Assembly: GCF_010499245.1 (NCBI RefSeq)
Contig: NZ_JAAGOW010000004.1
Coordinates: 186,001 to 250,000 of the forward strand
Origin: Variovorax sp. WS11
Lineage (GTDB): Bacteria > Pseudomonadota > Gammaproteobacteria > Burkholderiales > Burkholderiaceae_C
Direction: 5' to 3'
Length of the DNA: 64,000 nucleotides
This document shows, in pieces, positions 54,479 through 63,475 of this stretch. The translations under genes and the position numbers were made by a program. Positions within the stretch are counted from its first letter, which is position 1. The number at the start of each line of letters is the position of its first letter. Under the pieces are notes generated by a model. The model made no database searches, was not told where the DNA came from, and was given only the letters and a program-made list of their open reading frames with translations.

Positions 54479-54819
54479 GAAGACGCGGGAGCGGTCGTGC
54501 TCGTCTCTCGCCAGAGCGCGGCGAGCGCGGGGGCGACGGCCTCAGGCGATCCTTGGCTTCGACGAGGCGCCGACGCAGCTGCGACGCGCGTCGCAAGCGG
54601 ATGTCCGGTCCTGCCAGACCAGGAAGGTCTCCGGCAGACCTGGGATTTATGGTTGTCCGATCTGCGGCGTCAGGACACGCGCAGGGTCGGCCGAGCGTGG
54701 CGGTCCTTGCGCCTCCTCCGACATTCGCTCGTGCCTCGCCGTGGCCGGAGCGGCGTTGTGACTGCCGACGAGGTCTTGGGGAACATCTCTGCGTTGGGCT
54801 GGCGTTGCTCAAGCTGAGC

Positions 54820-55110
54820 CTAGAGCCCATGAACGATGAAAGCGTCCTTCGCGGTGGGGACGAACAGGGTCGCCTCCCCGACCCGGGCGAATCGATGTTC
54901 CTGGCCATTGAGCACGATGGACTTCACGTTCGCCCATACCCGGTATTCGTGGCCGCCGGCGACCGGCGTCGTTTGCAGGACCTTGAAAACCGGTGGCACC
55001 ACCACCGTGAAACCGATCCGGGCGGTGGCGCTGCGGGTCCCCTCGCTGGACTCTGACGCACACGGGAAGGCCAAGGGCAGCAGGAGCATGGCAACAACGA
55101 GCCCTTTCAC
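54820..55110 (-). CDS. Small secreted hypothetical protein
   Basis: 96 residues with a signal peptide (MKGLVVAMLLLPLAFPCASE). The mature part is beta-rich: ATARIGFTVVVPPVFKVLQT, GGHEYRVWANVKSIVLNGQE, EATLFVPTAKDAFIVHGL. It resembles small periplasmic adhesin- or coat-like beta proteins in pattern only. The region 54479-54819 downstream of it holds no confident gene. Confidence 0.6.
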   Translation of the reverse strand: MKGLVVAMLLLPLAFPCASESSEGTRSATARIGFTVVVPPVFKVLQTTPVAGGHEYRVWANVKSIVLNGQEHRFARVGEATLFVPTAKDAFIVHGL

Positions 55111-55163
55111 GTCGGCACCCCTGCAGCGTTGCTTCGAAGCTGGCCAGCCCGAATCTCGGAGGA

Positions 55164-55682
55164 CTACTTCAGCTCGCTCGGGTCCATGAAGTTGCTCTCG
55201 ATCCAGACCCGGCCCTCCTCGTTCAACGCGAAGGTTAGCGCCTTCTCCTTGGAGAGCTTCTTTTCCTGAATGGCTCGGGAAAGCGGATTCTCGATGTCGA
55301 ACTCACCGCGGCGGTGGTTGTAGATGTGCTCGGTGCCATCTTCGTCGCTGTAGATGTAGGAGACGGTGATGCCGTCCAGGTCAGCGAGAGGCTGCAGGAA
55401 CGCGATGAACTCCGAGGCCGTGATGCCATCGGCCCGGATGGCGTCCCAGTGCCTGTAGAGCGTCGACTTCGTCGTGATCGGCTCGCTCTGGGCGGCCACC
55501 GAGGCCTGTCTGATCTGCCGGGCTTTGGCGACCATCGTCTCTTGAGCGCTCGTGCCGCCGCTCTTGCGGAAGAAGTCGGCTACCGTGCCTGCAAACGTCC
55601 TGGCGCCCGCCTGGGCCAGCCCCGATGGACCGTCCTCCAATTGATGCGGCTCTGTCTCGATTTCATCCCTGCGTTTGCTCAT
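55164..55682 (-). CDS. Hypothetical protein, accessory-region type
   Basis: 172 residues from ATG 55682 (MSKRRDEIETEPHQLEDGPS). After a polar N-terminus comes FAGTVADFFRKSGGTSAQET, then SDEDGTEHIYNHRRGEFDIE and the acidic C-terminus LNEEGRVWIESNFMDPSEL. Composition is typical of plasmid or ICE cargo. Not recognised. It lies 53 bases upstream of the secreted protein gene on the same strand. Confidence 0.6.
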   Translation of the reverse strand: MSKRRDEIETEPHQLEDGPSGLAQAGARTFAGTVADFFRKSGGTSAQETMVAKARQIRQASVAAQSEPITTKSTLYRHWDAIRADGITASEFIAFLQPLADLDGITVSYIYSDEDGTEHIYNHRRGEFDIENPLSRAIQEKKLSKEKALTFALNEEGRVWIESNFMDPSELK

Positions 55683-56208
55683 CCTCAAGTCCCTCGTGTC
55701 CTCGTTCGATCTCGGCCCCATCGTACGGTGGCGATCGACGATGCGTTCGCATGCCGGGGCTCCGTCCTACAGGCGAAACGTGCATATCTGACGAAGTCGG
55801 CATGGCCCGCGCGCGGGCGTTGGCGGGCCTCATGGCGATATGAGGTCCAAAGTTTTCAGGCGGCGTGGCGTGGCCTAGCGCCCGAGTGCCTCGATCCAAA
55901 TAAATAGAGGAGCGAGTTGAATGAACGGGCAGGGCCTGGCCAAGTCGCCGCATCGTGAACGCGACGCGGCGCTTATTGAAAGGCAATTCCGATCCAGCAC
56001 GCGTTCGTGGCGCAGTGACGTGATCAAGCCTTCGCTCGCGCACCTCGGCGAGGACGAGAAGCGGAAGCCGCGGCGACCGCGATCGGGCTGGAACGGGCCC
56101 GCGTTGCTGACGGTCGCAGCTTTCCGGACGAGTGACCGCTCGACTTCGGCTAGTAGCTCGGACCTCTATCCCGATCTCGTACGTCGAGGGCTTGCGGCGG
56201 ACCCGCGC
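55683..56208. other. Region with no confident gene
   Basis: About 525 bases with only short, Arg-rich open frames. A GGAG before an ATG at 55921 introduces a frame to 56253 that overlaps the end of the LysR gene and has no protein-like features. Nothing supported. Confidence 0.35.
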
Positions 56209-57111
56209 TCACGAACCCTCCGCAGACAAGGCCGCGGGCACTTGCTCGGCTAGAAAGTCGTACACCGCCCGAATGCGTGGACTGGTGCGGATCTCGCGGT
56301 GCACGGTGAGCCAAATGGGGAAACGCGGCAGCTTGAGCGTCGGCAGCAGCGGTTGCACCTTGGGGTCGGAGCGCATCACGTACTCGTTGATGAAGCCCAC
56401 GCCCAGGCCAGCGCGCACGGCGGCCCATTGCGCCATCAGGTCGTCGCTGCGCAGGCCGAAGCGCAGCGCGTCCGACGCGATGCCCATCGCCGCGGCGTGG
56501 CGACGCAGGTCGTTCTCTCGGTCGCCACCCACCAACAGGTGTGCGCGGAGGTCTTCCGGCCGTAGCGGCTTGCCGTTGCGGCGCAAATAGTCGCGGTGCG
56601 CGCAAGCTCTGATGGTCACCTGCGCGATTCGCCGCGTGATCAGTGAGGCCTGCTGGGGAGCCACCATGCGCAAGGCGATGTCGGCCTCGCGCCGCAGCAG
56701 GTTGCTGACCGCGTTGCTGACGACCAGCTCCACCGTCACCTCGGGCAGTGCCTCGCGCATGCGCGCCAGCAGCGGCGGCAGCAGCACACAGGCCACCGGC
56801 TGGCTGGCGCTGAGGCGCACTGTGCCGTTGGCGCCTTCTTCAGCGCCTTGGGCGAGCCGCAATAGCCTGGCGGCGCTGCCCTCCATTGCGCGTGCCGTGT
56901 CGGCCAGCCGCAACGCTTGTTCGGTCGGCACCAGGCCGCGGCCGGTGCGCTCGAACAGCACCACGGCGAGCTGGCGCTCCAGCTCCGCGATATGGCGCCC
57001 TAGCGTGGGCTGGCTGGCGCCAATGGCGCGCGCGGCGGCCAGCAGGCTGCCGTGGTCGATGGCTGCCAGGAACGCTCGCACCAGCGACCAATCGAAGTTC
57101 GAGATATTCAT
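56209..57111 (-). CDS. LysR-family transcriptional regulator
   Basis: 300 residues from ATG 57111 (MNISNFDWSLVRAFLAAIDH). The N-terminal HTH is SLLAAARAIGASQPTLGRHI followed by ELERQLAVVLFERTGRG. The effector domain shows GTVRLSASQPVACVLLPPLL and the family's LLRREADIALRMV. It is divergent from the Acg-type oxidoreductase gene and almost certainly controls it. A symmetrical candidate site lies just before its start. Confidence 0.9.
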   Translation of the reverse strand: MNISNFDWSLVRAFLAAIDHGSLLAAARAIGASQPTLGRHIAELERQLAVVLFERTGRGLVPTEQALRLADTARAMEGSAARLLRLAQGAEEGANGTVRLSASQPVACVLLPPLLARMREALPEVTVELVVSNAVSNLLRREADIALRMVAPQQASLITRRIAQVTIRACAHRDYLRRNGKPLRPEDLRAHLLVGGDRENDLRRHAAAMGIASDALRFGLRSDDLMAQWAAVRAGLGVGFINEYVMRSDPKVQPLLPTLKLPRFPIWLTVHREIRTSPRIRAVYDFLAEQVPAALSAEGS

Positions 57112-57114
57112 TGA

Positions 57115-57141
57115 TGCATATCTGTTGTCAACGTTTATGCA
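57115..57141. promoter_or_regulatory. Candidate LysR binding site
   Basis: TGCATA-N15-TATGCA forms an inverted repeat enclosing a second small palindrome GTTGTCAAC (57124-57132). It lies in the 85-base gap between the divergent lysR and Acg-type genes. Inferred from position and symmetry. Confidence 0.4.
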
Positions 57142-57196
57142 ATTGTGCTGCTGCGGGGCTGCTTCCACAATTTAGGTCGTACTACAGGAGCACTCC

Positions 57197-58360
57197 ATGC
57201 AGACGGATCGGCGCAACGCCTTGCGGGTAATAGGCGGCGGGGTGATCGCGGCGGCCACCGCCGGCGTGGTGGGGTGCAGCAGCGAGCTACCGGCCGAAGC
57301 GGTGGCCGCCTGGCAAGGCCCGGGCGCCGAAACTGACCTGCGGCGTTGGGTCCTGGCGCACGCGATCCTGGCGCCGCACTCGCATAACCTGCAATCGTGG
57401 CTCGTGGAATTGGGTGAACCCGGCGTGATCACGCTATACATGGACTTGCAGCGGCTTCTGCCCGAAACCGACCCCTTCTCGCGCCAGATGGTCATGAGCC
57501 AGGGCACGTTTCTGGAGCTGCTGGACCAGGCGGCGCGGCAGCGCGGCCACCGTGCCGAAATGCAGCTCTTCCCGCGTGGAGCCTTCGATCGCAAGGGCCC
57601 TGATCAAAGGCCCACCGCACGCATCCGCCTGGTGGAAGACGCGGTCGTGAGGCCCGACCCGCTGTTCGCCCAGGTGTTCCGGCGCCACACAAATCGTTCG
57701 CCCTACGAGATGCGCCCGCCCAGCGCACAGGCGCTGCAGGCAATTCGCGAGGCGATGGAGGGCTTTCCGGTGACGGCGGGATTTACCGATCCGGCGCAGC
57801 CCGCCGCGCTCCACGTCCAGCGCGAGATTGCCAAGCGGGCGTGGCGCATTGAGCTGAGCACGCCGCGCACGCTGCTGGAGTCGTACAAAGTGCTGCGCGT
57901 GGGGCCGAAAGAGATCACGCAGCATCGCGACGGGCTTTCGCTGAACGACCCGATGGTGCGGTTCTTCACTGCCCTGGGGTTGTTCGATCGCACAAGCGCC
58001 TCGGCGCCTGATAGCCAGGCCATCCAGGGCCAGATCAAGAGGTTTAACGCAGTGATCGATTCAACGCCGGCGTTCTTTTGGATGGTGACGGCCGACAACG
58101 AACGCGTCACGCAGTTGCTCGCGGGCCGCGCCTACGTGCGCGCGCAGCTGGCCGCCACGGCGCATGACTTGGCGATGCACCCGCTGCAACAGGCGCTGCA
58201 GGAGTATCGGGAGCAGGAGGAGATGCACGCACAGATTCGCCAGTCGCTGGGCGCGCAGCAGTCGGGCCAGACGATCCAGATGTGGGCGCGGCTGGGCCAC
58301 GGGCCCACTGTGCGCCCAGCGCCGCGCCGCGGCGTGCAGGCCCACCTGCTCCACGCATAG
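57197..58360 (+). CDS. Acg-type FMN-binding nitroreductase-family protein, exported
   Basis: 387 residues. A twin-arginine signal starts the protein (TDRRNALRVIGGGVIAAAT) and ends in a possible lipobox VVGCSS. The core resembles Acg-family proteins, large nitroreductase relatives with two half-domains: LAHAILAPHSHNLQSWLVEL near residue 53, RRHTNRSPYEMRPPSAQALQ near 160, and a C-terminal HPLQQALQEYREQEEMHAQI. Acg proteins bind FMN, and many lack classic nitroreductase activity. Export of the folded flavoprotein through Tat fits. Its start follows ACAGGAGCACTCC. The divergent LysR gene is the likely regulator. Confidence 0.85.
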   Translation: MQTDRRNALRVIGGGVIAAATAGVVGCSSELPAEAVAAWQGPGAETDLRRWVLAHAILAPHSHNLQSWLVELGEPGVITLYMDLQRLLPETDPFSRQMVMSQGTFLELLDQAARQRGHRAEMQLFPRGAFDRKGPDQRPTARIRLVEDAVVRPDPLFAQVFRRHTNRSPYEMRPPSAQALQAIREAMEGFPVTAGFTDPAQPAALHVQREIAKRAWRIELSTPRTLLESYKVLRVGPKEITQHRDGLSLNDPMVRFFTALGLFDRTSASAPDSQAIQGQIKRFNAVIDSTPAFFWMVTADNERVTQLLAGRAYVRAQLAATAHDLAMHPLQQALQEYREQEEMHAQIRQSLGAQQSGQTIQMWARLGHGPTVRPAPRRGVQAHLLHA

Positions 58361-58577
58361 GCCTGCATGTCCGCCCGACCCCGGAACCCGTCATTCCGAA
58401 CGTCGCGTTGCGAGCCAGCGAACGTCAGCAGATGCGGAAGCGGTGAGGCCCAGGTCATTTGCAGTGTGTGCCGAAGCACTTGGACAGGAGTCGCTGATTT
58501 TCCGTCTCAAGGGATCCGCTGCCGGCCGGATAGCGCCACAGCGGCACATGCTGGGCGACGAGCCCTGTCGAACCGAT

Positions 58578-58910
58578 CTAAACCGTATCGTAGGTTCCGG
58601 ATGCCTTGGTGCTGACGTTCCCTCCAGACTTGCAGGTCACTCGCAACTTCGTGCCGAAGATGTCGAATGAGGTGTCCGCTTTCACCTTGTGCGCCTTCTC
58701 CGTGCCATCGGGATCCCGATAGAGAACATATGCATCATTGGGACCAGCGTTATAGACGCGCCACTGGCCCGGCCTGTTTGCTGGCCAGTCGATCAGTTCC
58801 TGCTCCTCATCGCCGGTGACACTCCACTTTCCCGACATCGCCATTGGTTGCTCCCCGCGGTTGGTGCCGCTAAGGTCCTCGGGACCAGGCATCGGCTGTG
58901 GCGCCGGCAT
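58578..58910 (-). CDS. Small beta-rich hypothetical protein
   Basis: 110 residues starting MPAPQPMPGPEDLSGTNRGE; a shorter start at MAMSGKWSV is possible. The C-terminal half (GQWRVYNAGPNDAYVLYRDP, FDIFGTKLRVTCKSGG) looks like a beta-sandwich. Not recognised. Confidence 0.5.
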   Translation of the reverse strand: MPAPQPMPGPEDLSGTNRGEQPMAMSGKWSVTGDEEQELIDWPANRPGQWRVYNAGPNDAYVLYRDPDGTEKAHKVKADTSFDIFGTKLRVTCKSGGNVSTKASGTYDTV

Positions 58911-59399
58911 TTGCTCCGAGAGCCCTTCAACTCACTGGCTCCGCAAAGGTATTTCACCTTACTTTGAATCCGCGTGACCGCCGTGGAACGGCCTTCGCGC
59001 GGGCCCTCCGGCAACGCGTCGATTGCAGCTGCCAGGCGCAACCTTTGCACCCATGAAACTTCCGCACCAATCGGGTCTGGAAAGGAAGCGAGTCCAGCCG
59101 GTGGCGCGCTCGCACGCGCCGCACTGAAGGAGCTTCGTCGACGCACCTCGCGGCGCAGGAAGACTGTTGCTGCGCGGTGCCTGACGTCGAGCACTCCGTG
59201 CAGCAGCCACGCATTGTCTCGCTTGCTGCGTTGATATCGGACGACAGGAAAGCAATTCTGCTGCAGAAACCGACCCATAAAATGCACTAACGGCATCCCC
59301 ACTACCAACTACACACCAACCCACAACTGACCTAACTTACCAGACCAGCCGAACAGCTCCTTTGCAAAGCACAAACTCCCTCGCCGTTAGCGTATTTTC
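58911..59399. other. Intergenic region upstream of the recombinase
   Basis: About 490 bases. No tRNA or other typical integration target was found beside the recombinase, and no gene is supported. The last 100 bases are relatively AT- and AC-rich and may hold the promoter or an attachment site. Confidence 0.35.
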
Positions 59400-60425
59400 A
59401 TGACTTCCCTTTCTCTCTTCGAAGAAGTCCCGACCGACAGCCTCCGCCAGGCCTTCGAGCGCTGGCTGTCGGACCAGCAGGGCTCAGGGTCCTTGCGGCA
59501 AAGCTCCTCGATCCAGGTCTACCGGGACATGTGGGGCGGCTTCACCGCGTGGTGCCTGGGCCAATCACCCGTGGTGACGCTGGCGTCGCTGAACATGCGG
59601 GACCTCGAGGCCTTCCAGGCGGCACGCTTCGGCATGAAGAGCGCGGACCTGTCGCTCTCCCCTCGTCATGCGCTGCGGCTGCTGCGGCTGATCGACCGGG
59701 TGTCTCGCCATCACGCCGCGGAGACCGGCGTCCAGGCAAATACCGCGGCGGCCGACTGGATCGCAGCGCAGCCGCAGGTTCGATATGCCGAGGCCGCACA
59801 TGCCGATCCGCTGCCGGAGTACTTGTCCGTGTCCGAAGCGAAGCACCTGATCGCCTTCCTGTCGAACGCGCGCCCTCGTCCCTCGGCGGTGGGGTCGCGC
59901 CGCGACAACCACAAGGCCTTCACATGGCAACAACTTCGCAATCGCGTGGCGGTTTCATTGCAGTTGGGTGCGGGGCTCGCGCCGGGCGATGTGCGGGTGC
60001 TCACCGTTCATTCACCGACAACGCAAGGCGGGCGCACGCGCGAGCGCCCCTGGAAAGTCGCTGTTCCGGGCAACGGCAATTTGCCGGCCCGCGAGACGCC
60101 GATCGCACCCTGGGCGGGTGAGTTGCTGCAGCATTGGCTGCAGGTGCGCGCCGAAATGGAGATTGCGGGCGACTATCTCTTTCCCTCGACGCGCTCGGGC
60201 AAGCCCTGGAGCAAGGAAGCCCAGTACAAGGCAGCCAAGCAAGTATTCGAGGAAGCCGGCCTCGATGGCACCGAGGGCGGCTCATTTCGATTGCGCCATA
60301 CCTTCGCGCTTCGCCAGTTGCGCAGAGGTACGGATGCCGTGCAGGTCGCGCGCTGGCTGGGGGTGGAACCTGAAGTGATGGCCAAGTATCGGCGGGTGGT
60401 TGCGAGCCCCGAACAGGTGATTTAG
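59400..60425 (+). CDS. Tyrosine recombinase/phage-integrase-family protein
   Basis: 341 residues. A SAM-like N-terminal core-binding domain (LRQAFERWLSDQQGSGSLRQ) is followed by the catalytic domain. Visible catalytic parts are FRLRHTFALRQLRRGTDAVQ near residue 295 and the Tyr in VMAKYRRVVASPEQVI. The first catalytic Arg is not in its usual place (GAGLAPGDVRVL instead of TGLR-type), and the first His of HxxR is Phe. So it belongs to the family but its active site is atypical; it may be inactive or specialised. It is divergently placed from the conjugation genes. Confidence 0.82.
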   Translation: MTSLSLFEEVPTDSLRQAFERWLSDQQGSGSLRQSSSIQVYRDMWGGFTAWCLGQSPVVTLASLNMRDLEAFQAARFGMKSADLSLSPRHALRLLRLIDRVSRHHAAETGVQANTAAADWIAAQPQVRYAEAAHADPLPEYLSVSEAKHLIAFLSNARPRPSAVGSRRDNHKAFTWQQLRNRVAVSLQLGAGLAPGDVRVLTVHSPTTQGGRTRERPWKVAVPGNGNLPARETPIAPWAGELLQHWLQVRAEMEIAGDYLFPSTRSGKPWSKEAQYKAAKQVFEEAGLDGTEGGSFRLRHTFALRQLRRGTDAVQVARWLGVEPEVMAKYRRVVASPEQVI

Positions 60426-60573
60426 CACGCATTCAGTACACCTTTCCTTTGGCGATTCAGCCACACGCGTTGACTCAGCCCGCGGTAAATCTCGTATGAC
60501 TGAATGGAGATGAGTGAGCGATTCCAATTTGGCAGTTAAGCTCTGGGTTCTTCTATCTTCAATGGAATTTGAA

Positions 60574-61107
60574 ATGGCCCAGACTTACAGCCAGATTCAG
60601 AAGCAGATCGAGAAATTGCAGCGTCAGGCCGATGCGCTTCGAAATAGCGAGGTCAATGGGGTCGTCGACCGTATCAAAGTCGCCATTGCGCACTACGGCC
60701 TGACGGCTGCACAACTGGGACTTGGCCCAGGCAAAGCGGTTGCGCGGCCGAAGAAAGGCCTGATCTCTTCGAGCAAGTCCGGTGCGAAGTTCAGCGATGG
60801 CAATGGCAACGTCTGGTCCGGTCGCGGACCGCGTCCTCTCTGGCTTCGCGACGCTCTGGCTGCGGGCCGATCCATCGACGAATTCCGAGTGGGATCGCCC
60901 AGGAAGGCGAAGCCTGTCTCCGTCGACCGAGCATCCGGCGAGACGGCGGCGCCAACCGCCCTGCGCGCCCGCAAGAAGGCGAAGCGCACCGCGAAGACCA
61001 GCTACAAGGATGACGCGGGCAATTCCTGGAGCGGGTTTGGGCCCAAGCCCAGATGGCTGAAGGCCGCACTGGACGCCGGAAAGTCATTGGAAGACTTCGC
61101 CAAATAG
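60574..61107 (+). CDS. H-NS-family nucleoid protein with two DNA-binding domains
   Basis: 177 residues from ATG 60574 (MAQTYSQIQKQIEKLQRQAD), the normal Burkholderiales start. The coiled-coil oligomerisation part is followed by two copies of the AT-hook-like domain: GNVWSGRGPRPLWLRDALAA near residue 85 and GNSWSGFGPKPRWLKAALDA near 155, separated by a basic linker (RARKKAKRTAKTSYK). Ordinary H-NS proteins of this group have one such domain in about 100 residues. It probably silences AT-rich or foreign DNA; carriage next to transfer genes suggests a plasmid- or ICE-borne silencer. Confidence 0.88.
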   Translation: MAQTYSQIQKQIEKLQRQADALRNSEVNGVVDRIKVAIAHYGLTAAQLGLGPGKAVARPKKGLISSSKSGAKFSDGNGNVWSGRGPRPLWLRDALAAGRSIDEFRVGSPRKAKPVSVDRASGETAAPTALRARKKAKRTAKTSYKDDAGNSWSGFGPKPRWLKAALDAGKSLEDFAK

Positions 61108-61224
61108 ACCGGCGTCGAGCGGGGGCACAAGGGCACGACAGCGCTGGATACTACCGGACCAGCGCCAATGGGCAGGTCCGATCGCAGTGCCGCCCAGCCG
61201 TGCCCGCTGTCGCCAATTCCTTGT

Positions 61225-61844
61225 TCATCGCGTCCGCACGCGCGTCGTCGGAGTCGTCTCTCGCACCGCCTGAGGTAGCTGCTGTCTTGCGCTGCTTTGG
61301 GGCTGAGACGCTCGCACGGCGTTGTTGGCCAGGACGCTTGCCTTGCCAAGCGTGTAGCGCGTAGGTGAAGTAGATGCGCCGGCGCGTGGGATCGCCGGCT
61401 GTCGCTCCGGTTCGCCTTCGAACGTTTGCACGATGCGCACGCCCTCGCCGCCGGAGGCCCCGTCTCTATCCACTCTCCGATTCGCATCGCTCAGGGCTTC
61501 GTGTGCGGCCAAGGGTTGCCTCCAGGCTTTGCGATCCCGGGTCTCGCTGTACACCATTCGATCCGCGCCGTCGAGCACGGAGACGCGTTCCAGGGACAGG
61601 GTGCGAACCCCGTCTCGAGCAGCGCGCGCGGCCTCCGATCCTGAACCGGCGACAGGGTGGGGGCCATCTCTTCGGCCTCACGCCCCAGCCTGGCTCGAAG
61701 TAGCTTCATTGGCGGTGCCACCGAGGGCTGATCTCTACCGCCCGAATGATTCGATCCGCGACCAAGGTCGCTGGTCGGCCGCTCTTGCGCGGCAGTGGTG
61801 ACGTCATGCTCTCTCGACTTTGGGGCTGGGAGCTGCGTGACCAT
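61225..61844 (-). pseudogene. Hypothetical protein downstream of ssb, frameshifted
   Basis: An ATG at 61844 overlaps the ssb 3' end and reads MVTQLPAPKSREHDVTTAAQ, then MKLLRARLGREAEEMAPTLS. After a shift near 61650 another frame continues GVRTLSLERVSVLDGADRMV and the coding-like RDRKAWRQPLAAHEALSDAN to 61225. Joined, they give a protein of about 200 residues. It is in the same orientation as the conjugation genes. Family not recognised. Confidence 0.45.
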
Positions 61845-62337
61845 TCAGCTCACCCACATGCTCATCGTCGCCGATCATGGCGGTGCGCAGCGCATTCAAC
61901 ATCGCCGCCACGTCCGCCAGCGATACGTCCGTTCGAAGCCCGAGGGCGACATCGCTGAGCAACTTTTCGATGGCCGCGATGCCTTTGGCAGCCGACACGA
62001 TAGGATCGGCTCTTGGCGCCCTTCTGAGCATCTTCAGCTCGTCGACGCGGATCTCGCAGCTTCGCTGCTCCTTGCCGTCCTTGTCCGACCATCGGGTCGT
62101 GCGTTGTCGGCCTTCCACGTAGATCTCGCTGCCCTTCGTCAGGAATTCCAGCGCAATCTCCGCGAGTCGGTCGTAGCAGACCAGTTGATGCCATTCGGTG
62201 TGTTCGACCATCTCGCCGGACGCACGATCGGTCCAGTACTCGTTGGTGGCCAGGCTGAAGTTGGCATAAGTGCCCGTCCCGCTCCGGCCGCCCTCCGGAT
62301 CCCGGCCGAGCCGGCCGATCAGTTGCGTTCGATTCAT
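61804..62337 (-). CDS. ssb: Single-stranded DNA-binding protein
   Basis: 177 residues. The OB fold starts MNRTQLIGRLGRDPEG and continues FSLATNEYWTDRASGEMVEH, TEWHQLVCYDRLAEIALEFL, KGSEIYVEGRQRTTRWSDKD. The C-terminal tail differs from the usual DDDIPF tip: it is longer and helical (VSLADVAAMLNALRTAMIG). Plasmid and ICE ssb genes often sit with transfer genes, as here between virB11 and the next ORF. Confidence 0.9.
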   Translation of the reverse strand: MNRTQLIGRLGRDPEGGRSGTGTYANFSLATNEYWTDRASGEMVEHTEWHQLVCYDRLAEIALEFLTKGSEIYVEGRQRTTRWSDKDGKEQRSCEIRVDELKMLRRAPRADPIVSAAKGIAAIEKLLSDVALGLRTDVSLADVAAMLNALRTAMIGDDEHVGELNGHAAPSPKVERA

Positions 62338-62402
62338 TGCCCGCTCCTTCGCTCAAATGACAGCCGACTGCTGCGGCCGTCACGCCTGCGCTGAATGACA
62401 GG

Positions 62403-63473
62403 TCACCTCACGACCGACAGCGCATACATCGGGTCGTAGTAGATCGCCGGTACGTGCCGGCCCCGTTCACGATCAAACACCAGCTGCACGACCACGTGCA
62501 CCAGCGTGTGCAGCAGCCGCATGATCTCGTCGAGCGCCAGGCTCCTGCCTTCGTCCGACGCCTTGATCAGCAGCGCGATTCGAACGAATGCCTCCCGCGG
62601 CGAGTTCGCGTGCACGGTCGTGATGCCGCCGGGGTGCCCCGAGTTGAGGACGTTCTGGACGTAGTAGAAGGTCTCGTCGCCACGCAGTTCGGCTAGAAGC
62701 ACCCGATTCGGCGTCTTGCGCATGACCGCTTGCAGCACCTGCTTGGCCGTCGCGCCGACGACGCGCTCGCCCGCATGGCCGTCGCGGCGATAGAACAATG
62801 CCTGCGAGTTCGGGTGATGGCGCAGTGGCATCTCCGGGGTGTCCTCGACGGTGATCAGGCGTTCCCAGCTCGGAATGATCTCGATGAGCACGCGAATGAA
62901 GGATGTCTTGCCGCTGCCGGTGGCACCCGAGACGATCATGTTCTGGTGACTGTGAACGGCCTTGTCGAGGAACGCCGGCCAATCGCCGGCGCGCGCCAGA
63001 TTCCATAGCTCGACCTGATCCGGCTCGAATTGGTCGAGCAGCTTGGTGCGCTCTGTGTCGGACAACGTGGTCGAGTGGACGTGCCGTGTGCCCACGAAAT
63101 ACCCCTGCTCCACAAACTGCTGCAGCTCGAACGACTGGCTCGTGTGCTTGCGCAGGTTGAGATAGATCATCCCGCGCGCCGCCGTCGGCGGCATCGTCAT
63201 CTCGATGCGCTCACCACCGGGCAGATACGCCGACAGGATCGGATCGCTTTCGTCGAACGGCTTCTGCGAAATGTTGGCCAGGAAGTTGCCCAGCGCCTGC
63301 AGGTATTCGAAGGTGATCGCGGGCGCGTCGACCTGCTCCCACACGCCCCTCTTCCAGAGCTGCACGAGCCCGGGCGCGTTCACCGCCACCTCGTTCACAC
63401 ACGGATCGGCCAACCAGCCCTCGAAGGCCCGAAGATGAGCCAGGATGGAGACGTACTTGTCGGAAGCGCCCAT
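62403..63473 (-). CDS. virB11: VirB11-type secretion ATPase
   Basis: A 356-residue hexameric ATPase of type IV secretion. Walker A is VSGATGSGKTSFIRVLIEI near residue 180. The Asp box is ITVEDTPEMPL, Walker B LLAELRGDETFYYVQNVLNS, and the His box HPGGITTVHANSPREAFVRI. The N-terminal domain is colinear with VirB11/TrbB. It follows virB10 by 2 bases and precedes ssb, so it belongs to a mating-pair-formation operon. Confidence 0.95.
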   Translation of the reverse strand: MGASDKYVSILAHLRAFEGWLADPCVNEVAVNAPGLVQLWKRGVWEQVDAPAITFEYLQALGNFLANISQKPFDESDPILSAYLPGGERIEMTMPPTAARGMIYLNLRKHTSQSFELQQFVEQGYFVGTRHVHSTTLSDTERTKLLDQFEPDQVELWNLARAGDWPAFLDKAVHSHQNMIVSGATGSGKTSFIRVLIEIIPSWERLITVEDTPEMPLRHHPNSQALFYRRDGHAGERVVGATAKQVLQAVMRKTPNRVLLAELRGDETFYYVQNVLNSGHPGGITTVHANSPREAFVRIALLIKASDEGRSLALDEIMRLLHTLVHVVVQLVFDRERGRHVPAIYYDPMYALSVVR

Positions 63474-63475
63474 GA

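Noticed and set aside
58911..59399. Possible tRNA gene as integration site beside the recombinase
   Set aside because: No cloverleaf-like sequence with T-loop GTTCRA and acceptor pairing could be found.
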